A DNA stretch of 64,000 nucleotides from Agroathelia rolfsii (Eukaryota > Basidiomycota > Agaricomycetes > Amylocorticiales > Amylocorticiaceae), in assembly GCA_018343915.1 (NCBI GenBank), contig JABRWF010000004.1:62001-126000 (forward strand), read 5' to 3'. Made by a program: the position numbers and the translations under genes. The notes under the pieces were generated by a model. It had not been told where the DNA came from. It saw only the letters and a list, made by a program, of their open reading frames with translations, and searched no databases. The first letter of the stretch is position 1. Each line of letters starts with the position of its first letter. This document shows, in pieces, positions 57,790 through 64,000 of this stretch.

Positions 57790-60700
57790 TTAGAACGAGA
57801 TGGTCTTTGTCAAGTGCAGCTGCCTCGACGAAGAGCCGACGTAGATGGTGAACGTGCCAGACGGGACGACCCATTCATCCTCGCTTTCGTCCCTAGAAAC
57901 ACAGAAAAGCGCGTAAGAAAAATACAGCTAATACCAGACTTCCACAGCAGAAAAAAAACATACCAGATCGAAATGTCCTTGAGCCGCAACTTGATCACGT
58001 ACTGCGCGGTCTCACCCCCCTGGATGAGCTGACGCTCAAAGCCACGGAGCACACGAGGCGGCTCGCCCGCGCTGGGAGGGAAGCCGACATAAACCTGCGC
58101 GACCTCGTTGCCGGCAATGGAGCCCGTGTTCTTGACGCTGAACGCCACTTGGAGCACATCCGTCCAGAGACCGGTGCGCCCACCTGGCTGGACCTGGCCT
58201 TGGGGCACGTCGTACGGGTTCGTGAGCACCGAGAGCGAGAGCGCCTCGTACGAGAACGTGGTGTAGCTCAGGCCGTAACCGAACTCGAACCGGGGCGTGA
58301 TGTTGTATGTGTCAAAGTGGCGGTAATCGATGTTGAGCTTTTCAGTATAGTCGATCTGCGGGATGAACGCAGAAGAGTCGTTGCCGGCGTTGTACTATCA
58401 AGATGATACATTTCAGCACCGAGACACCAAAGAAGAAAAAGTCAACATACGAGAATATCAGCAGGGTAGTCGCTCCTCTGCTTAGCGATCGTGTATGGCA
58501 GACGTCCGGACGGATTCACGGTACCAATCAGCACATCCAAAATCGCGTTGCCGCTTTCCTGGCCGGGCATATGCGCGTACAACACTGCCGTCACATTCGG
58601 GTTCTCGATCCAGTCCTCCATCAACACGGCTGCAGGCGTGTGGAGCACCACAATCGTATTGTTGCATTGCGCAGTGACAGCGCCGATAAGCGCATCACCG
58701 CCGTGCCAGAGCGTCAAGTTGTTGCGGTCGCCCGCGTTGCCGTCGACGGTAATGTATCCCTCACCCGAATCAGCATTGCCAAACACGAGACAGGTATCTG
58801 CCTGGCTCGCGTATGATCCTGCCTGGGCGAGGTTGAAGTCCGTGAACTGCGCCATGATCATCGTGTCCGGGCTCTGCTGGTGCACATAGTTCTGGATGGC
58901 CGAGTACGGGTCGATCAGGTACGGGAAGTTGGCAGTGCCACTGCCCCAGCCGAGGGCGAGCGTGCCCTGCGAGCAACCGCGGTCGGTGTTGCCATCCTCA
59001 CAGCCGTTGGGGCCGTCGGGGTTGGGTCCAGCATCACTACCGAAGATGGCCAGATTGCGGATCTTCTTGACGTTCAACGGCAAGGCTGAAAATAGGATAT
59101 ATCATCATCAGTACAGGTTGTCTAAATCAACGTCGGTCAATGTACCGTTGTTGTCGTTCTTGAGCAGGATCGTCGCCGCGGCACCAATCTCCCTGATGAG
59201 CTTGTAATGATCAGCCTGGACGTTGACGTGCTCGTTGACGAGCTGGCCGTTGTAGTAGGTGTCCTCGGTGTTGTAGTCAAAATTAACGGCCGGGAAGTTT
59301 TGGTCCTGGCCGAGCTTGTAGTACGCGGCCATGAGACGCGTTGCCATGTCGTCGAAGCGGCTCATGGGGATCGAGCCGTTTCGTACGGCATCACCGAGTG
59401 CAGCACCCCACCACGAGTTGTTGGCCGTTGCGGGGTTGGCTTCATCAGGGTAGCCGTAGGCAACGAAACCGGGCTGGTTGACGTCTGTAGCACGCAGGTG
59501 TGAGTATTTATGTACCAAAAGGAAGAGACAAGCCGCCTACCAGCGCCGTTCATAACACTAGCATAGAGAGAAGTGACGGCAGCCCAGTCACTGAGCATGA
59601 ACCCTTGGAAGTCGAGTTCCTCCTTGAGAATCTCGTTCAAAAGGTACCTATTGGAATGAATCAATAACGAGTTTTGAGCGACATAAGAAACCCCTACCTA
59701 TTCTCACAAGCCTCGGTCTGGTTGAACCTGTTGTAGGCACACATGACGCTACCTACGCCAGCATACACACTTTCAGCAAACGGCCAGAGCTGGTCCTCGT
59801 GCAGAGTACGCGCATCAAGGTTGGACGAGTAAGCCTCGCCGCCGCCACCGCCACGATAATGCTCCTGCTCGTTGGCGATGTAGTGCTTGGCGCAGGCGAT
59901 GACACCCTGGGACTGGATACCCTTGATGTTGGCGGCAGCGTGGACACCTTGGAGGAAAGGATCGGCACCGGCGCCTTCCCAGTTACGTCCCGCCTCGGGA
60001 GCACGGACGAGGTTCATCATGGGACCCAGGGCGACGTTGACGCCCTTGCCACGGAACTCGGCGCCCATGGCAGCACCACGCTGCTGATAGAGGTCAACAT
60101 CCCACGTACTGGCGACGGTGATGCCGGCGGGGAAGACAGAGGCGTAGTCGGTGAGACGGACGCCAACGGGGGAGTCTTCGAAGCAGAAGCCGGGGAAGTT
60201 GAGACGGGGAATAGTGCCCGAATTACCAACGCAACGGCCGATTGTGTCGACACCGGTGGTGAGATTGACCTTTTCGTCGATGGTGAGCTGAGAAACAAAG
60301 GCCTTGGCCTTGTTCATGGCATCTGCCCATCCACCATCGCCGTTGATCGGTTCTAACAGTTTGGAATTATATTGAGCAAACAAAATAAAAAAGGAAGCGA
60401 TGACGACATACTTGCTGGTGTCAGCGTTGACGTCGGTGCGGCAGAACTGGTCGCATTCGTGGCTGAGGGAACTGCGGAGGATGCAGCTGATGCGGATTGA
60501 GAAGCAGAAGAGTAAGGGAGTGAGGATGGGAACCCTGAGAAGGAACCCGAGAAAGAGAAGGAGCGTGAGGCAGAGGCCGATGGAGAAGAGGCGGGGAGAG
60601 ATGAGATAGCAATGGAACTGCTGCCAGTGGGAGTCAACGAAGGCGCGGCAGAGGCAGAAGCAGAAGCGGAGCTGGAAAGAGACGCAGAGCTTGAGGCCGA

Positions 60701-60895
60701 CAAAGAGATGGTAGCAGGTGCAGAAAGACTGCTGCTATCACTCGCCGAAGATAAAATGCTCGACACGGGGGCGCTGGACTCGGAGGCCACTGCAGGTGTA
60801 CTCGCACTTGCAGACGAAGAGGCAGCTTCGGCTGAGTTAAATGCAGCGGCTGCTGCAATGGCAGCTGCAATGAACGTGCTGGAAATCGACCTCAT
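57790..60895 (-). CDS. GH3 beta-glucosidase, secreted, with Ser/Ala-rich linker
   Basis: This GH3 enzyme releases glucose from cellobiose or other beta-glucosides outside the cell. Exon 1 (60412-60895) encodes a signal peptide (MRSISSTFIAAAIAAAAAFN, then SAEA) and about 135 residues of Ser/Ala/Pro-rich linker, probably O-glycosylated. A 59-nt intron leads to the catalytic part: LNFPGFCFEDSPVGVRLTDY, GVNVALGPMMNLVRAPEAGR, NWEGAGADPFLQGVHAAANI, ACAKHYIANEQEHYR and the nucleophile loop FQGFMLSDWAAV (Asp of SDW). The C-terminal domain has AATILLKNDNNGTLPLNV, LALGWGSGTANFPYLIDPYS, GQESGNAILDVLIGTVNPSG, FEFGYGLSYTTFSYEALSL and a fibronectin-III-like end (SVKNTGSIAGNEVAQVYVGF) before the stop at 57790. 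Confidence 0.93.
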
Positions 60896-62230
60896 GAAGG
60901 GGGGGGGGGGGAGGGAGGACGAGAGGAGGAATAGGGAGAGAAGAAGAAACAGAGGAGCTAATAAGCGATTCAGAAGCACGGGGGATTTATGGGAGACCCA
61001 AGGGTCGTCGCCGGCAAGTCTGGTTAGGATGATGATGATGATGACATTGGTGAATGATTAATAGCATGGTACAGAAGCGAATGGATAAAATGAAGATGCA
61101 AGAAGATAATATTCTCAAGGCAATGATTATGCCCCAGCTGACTTTTTGCAAATAATCCCTTGGGTGTAATCAATGCGGGGTAACATAATGCCTCCGCTGA
61201 CCCCGTGACTGCCAAGCATGTGATCACACTCACCACCAAGAGGTTCTTCCGGATATTTTCCGCGGCACACAGCCTTCTTTACTCCTCCTCGACTTCATCC
61301 AATGTCCTCGACTCGTCAGTTTGGTTCACACGCTAGCCGTGGACGCTTGTACGTATATACCCGCATACGCTCAGGCACGTCTCTTTAGAGTCTTCATGAC
61401 TCGGTCCGATGATGCAATAATCCCTGTCTCTGTTTAGCCTGCCTAACTTTTTATCTTTTCACTTGACTCAGGCTGCAGTATACCACACTTGCATGCATCT
61501 CCTGACTTGCCTCGCCTTGATGGTTGTTATACACTCCCTTCACCTTGGGTTCCTGAAATACCTCGGTGCCTTCAATGAATCATACACATGCCCGTGATTA
61601 CACTAGGTCATCATCATACCTTGGCAGGATGTTGTTCATCTCCAGTCCCTTCCCCCCCCCCCCCCCAATTCAAAGATAGATAAGAGGATTAATATCATTT
61701 GCTTTGTCAGTATATATACATATGCATTGTTATAGACCAGTCATTGAGTCAAATATATCCTCTGATCATGGCAGAGATTATCGCTTCCACCAAGACTCGG
61801 GCAGCATATTTATTATCCGTGCGATAAATATGTCTCCTTTATCTATTATCGCCCCGCTGGCAAGCTCCCCACAATACAACCCGCTACTGCCACTATCACA
61901 CTCCCATGTGCAAACATCAACATCACACGTAGAACTATTATAAATAAACCGATTATGCTACTTAGAATCAAATGAAATTCCTTTTTACTAATGTAGACGT
62001 AGGAATACAACAATGGTTTTGTTCAAGTGTTGGCTACCCCTTGCTTGCCATTCGATCTCCGCAGGCTTCTCCGAGAAAGCGTCTGCGGACTGCGTAGCCG
62101 CCGCACTGCCAGTCAAGCTCTCAACATTGGCTTTCATACCCTATAGCATCCACCTGCTCTCGACACGTTCTAAAAACTTAAACAAACTGCTTAGCAACAA
62201 AAATATCTATTCCTTCTCTTCTGTAATGCA
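60896..62230. other. Divergent intergenic region with G/C runs
   Basis: About 1.3 kb between the divergent starts of the GH3 gene and VPS74. A G run (about 60899-60911) touches the GH3 start codon region and a C run lies at about 61652-61666. No gene is supported. Both promoters should be here. Confidence 0.5.
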
Positions 62231-63627
62231 ATGAGCACCGGCGGCCTCTCTCGACGACGCGTTGCAGCAAGCTCTACGACTTCAGCAACAAATAGCACAG
62301 ATGATCACTCCTCCTCCGTAGGAGCCAACTCTGTGTCTCATGCCGGCTCTGCTTTCGAGGGTGGCAACAGGATTGCATACGACCCACGGGATCTGCAAGA
62401 GGCTGCCGGCGAGGAGAGCAGACAGGGCGGCAAGGCGCCCAAATTGACCATCATGGAGGAGGTCCTCCTGTTGGGCATCAAGGACAAGCAGGTGAGGAAA
62501 CGGGGAAAAACAAAAACAAAACAAAAATCCTTCTTCTGAGGATTAGTTGATATCGAAATTCTACCATGACAACATCATCGTCTTGTTTCTGACTTGCAAC
62601 TACCCAGGGCTACCTCTCATTTTGGAATGATAATATATCCTATGCACTGCGGGGCTGCATTCTTATGGAACTCGCCCTGAGACGGCGCATAGCCCTCGTG
62701 CGTGATCCACACCGTAGACGGCTACCCGCTTCCGAGCGACTGGTCGAGGTTGGTATCTCCTCGAGACCAGATCAAGCGTCATCCTAATGCCTCTCGCAGG
62801 TTATCGACGAACGGCAGACAGGTGAAACAATTCTGGATGAGACATTAAGGATGATGAAAGGCCAAGAGGCCGCCGGCGAAAAGATGGCAGTTAATACCTG
62901 GATCGATCTCTTGAGCGGTACGCATGCCCAAGCTATTTTCTTTTCATCTGCCCTCCTTTTGCATCGCTTTTTTCATGCTCGAAGTTAACCCCCGTTTCCT
63001 TGTGGTCTTACAGGCGAGACATGGAACGTGATGAAGATCGGCTTCCAGCTCAAACAAGTGCGCGAGCGGCTCGCAAAAGGCCTCGTCGACAAGGGTGTCC
63101 TGCGCACGGAGAAGCGCAACTTTCTGCTCTTCGACATGGCCACGCACCCCGTCGCCGATCCCCGTGCAAAAGAGACCATCATCTCGCGCGTCGTGGCGCT
63201 CCTGACGGCGACGACCTCGCGTGTGCCCTCGAACGCGCTGGCAGAGGAAGGCACACAGTGCAGACGCATGCGTGCCGTCTGCCTCGTCTGCTCGGCGTAC
63301 GCGGCGAGTGTGTTGGACAACGCGTTTGGCCGTCTGACGTACGAGGACCGTGAGGGTGCGTTCCAGCGATGCGACGAGATCTTGGCCGAGTTTGCGGCGT
63401 GGCCGTTTGGATCGGCCTCGGGAGGCGGTACACCATCAGCGGCCCGTCGGCGGGAAGTACGTATTGGTGCGGGAAGCGGTAGCGGTGGCGCGTCAGCAGG
63501 GCGCGAGAGTATTCTCGGGTTGATACAAGAAATCAAGGACGAGGAGATGCGCGGGGAGGAAGACACTGGGTTTGAGTTGATCGCGGGAGTGCTCGAGGTG
63601 CTCTCCAAGCTTGATTCGTTATTGTGA
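62231..63627 (+). CDS. VPS74: Vps74/GPP34 (GOLPH3 family), Golgi PI4P-binding protein
   Basis: Vps74/GOLPH3 binds PI4P on the Golgi and retains glycosyltransferases in COPI vesicles. Four exons: 62231-62491, 62608-62748, 62800-62917, 63014-63627, with phases closing (377 aa). A disordered N-terminus ([20 protein letters not shown]) with the Arg cluster that binds coatomer precedes the GPP34 domain: [100 protein letters not shown] and [19 protein letters not shown]. The C-terminal region carries an extra Gly/Ser-rich insert (about 63415-63510, [15 protein letters not shown]) before the final helix, [12 protein letters not shown]. That insert and the tail make it longer than yeast Vps74 (345 aa). 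Confidence 0.93.
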
Positions 63628-64000
63628 AGTTGGATACATTCTATTATCTTCTCTTGGTTTTTTTTTCTTTCTTTCTTTCTTCTTTTCGCCTCACATATAC
63701 CGCCTGTGTAATTATTGCTTTCTTCTCTTCTTCCATTTTCATTGATGCACTATTAATTATTGTCCTTTAACGACGGCTGTGATAACCGTCGGCCGTTATT
63801 CTCGGTGGAGCGTAAACGTCTATTTGCGTTGAAACTTGGTGGTCGAACAGGGTCATATTACGGAAAAGATGTGCAAGCGAGGGGGGCTCGGCAGTAATCA
63901 AGTGCGCCAGCGCTGCAGTGGTTCGTGTATTTTTTCGCAATCACACGTATACCAACCATGAGCCCTACACTAGTGCTACTACCAGCAAGGCAGGAACGGG
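63628..64000. other. 3' flank of VPS74 to the window edge
   Basis: 373 bp without a supported gene. It has a short T-rich/(tttc)n stretch at about 63658-63687 just after the VPS74 stop. Confidence 0.4.

Noticed and set aside
59799..60356. 185-aa plus-strand frame opposite the GH3 gene
   Set aside because: Antisense of a GC-rich conserved catalytic exon; the GH3 reading is unambiguous.
60353..60411. Readthrough of the Ser-rich frame past 60412 in the GH3 gene (possible truncated gene)
   Set aside because: A 59-nt intron with gtatgt donor and ttag acceptor restores the frame exactly into the catalytic domain, so the gene is intact.

Overview
The window is nuclear DNA of a filamentous fungus, very probably a basidiomycete (Agaricomycotina). 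The evidence is genes split by many short introns (mostly 49-83 nt, GT...AG), compact intergenic spaces with frequent convergent and divergent pairs, and proteins of fungal type: Snt2, a She3-like coiled-coil protein, Abp1, Mis12/Mtw1, Cia1 and secreted ureohydrolase. The genus cannot be fixed from this sequence alone. I see no tRNA, rRNA, CRISPR or bacterial-type operon.

Layout, left to right. 1-2300: 5' part of a ubiquitin protease running off the left edge, then CIA1. 2301-3979: gene-free, with an inverted-repeat-bearing dispersed repeat. 3980-17410: HIS5, a Bin3-type RNA methyltransferase, SWC5, SRP19/SEC65, a small cysteine-rich membrane protein, an intronless F-box gene, ALG5, a nitronate monooxygenase and a She3-like coiled-coil gene. 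17411-18716: gene-free, with the second copy of the repeat. 18717-32781: SNT2, a rhodanese-plus-USP deubiquitinase (Doa4/USP8-like), an ADIP-domain coiled-coil gene and a phenol-2-monooxygenase-like flavoprotein. 32782-39290: RPL11, the RNase H2 C subunit and ABP1. 39772-42046: two divergent genes for unknown secreted cysteine-rich proteins with an 8-bp tandem array between them. 42171-51728: STT3, a secreted agmatinase-like ureohydrolase, a MATE transporter and an amino-acid/GABA permease. 51729-52580: gene-free, holding a 99-bp hAT-type MITE. 52581-63627: polysaccharide deacetylase, AIM6-like protein, MIS12, GH3 beta-glucosidase and VPS74/GPP34.

Most genes are ordinary housekeeping genes and do not form one pathway. 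Two act in N-glycosylation (ALG5 makes Dol-P-Glc, STT3 transfers the glycan), and VPS74 retains Golgi glycosyltransferases. SNT2 and SWC5 are chromatin factors. Two are deubiquitinases. The secreted hydrolases (GH3, deacetylase, ureohydrolase) and the transporters suit a saprotrophic or plant-associated life, which is inference.

Many exon joins were worked out by hand from splice sites, reading phase and family conservation. Where the phases close exactly, the exon coordinates are given. I found no clear undescribed multi-gene system. The most unusual items are the three uncharacterised cysteine-rich secreted/membrane protein genes, two candidate GC-AG introns, a hAT-like MITE and a dispersed foldback repeat.
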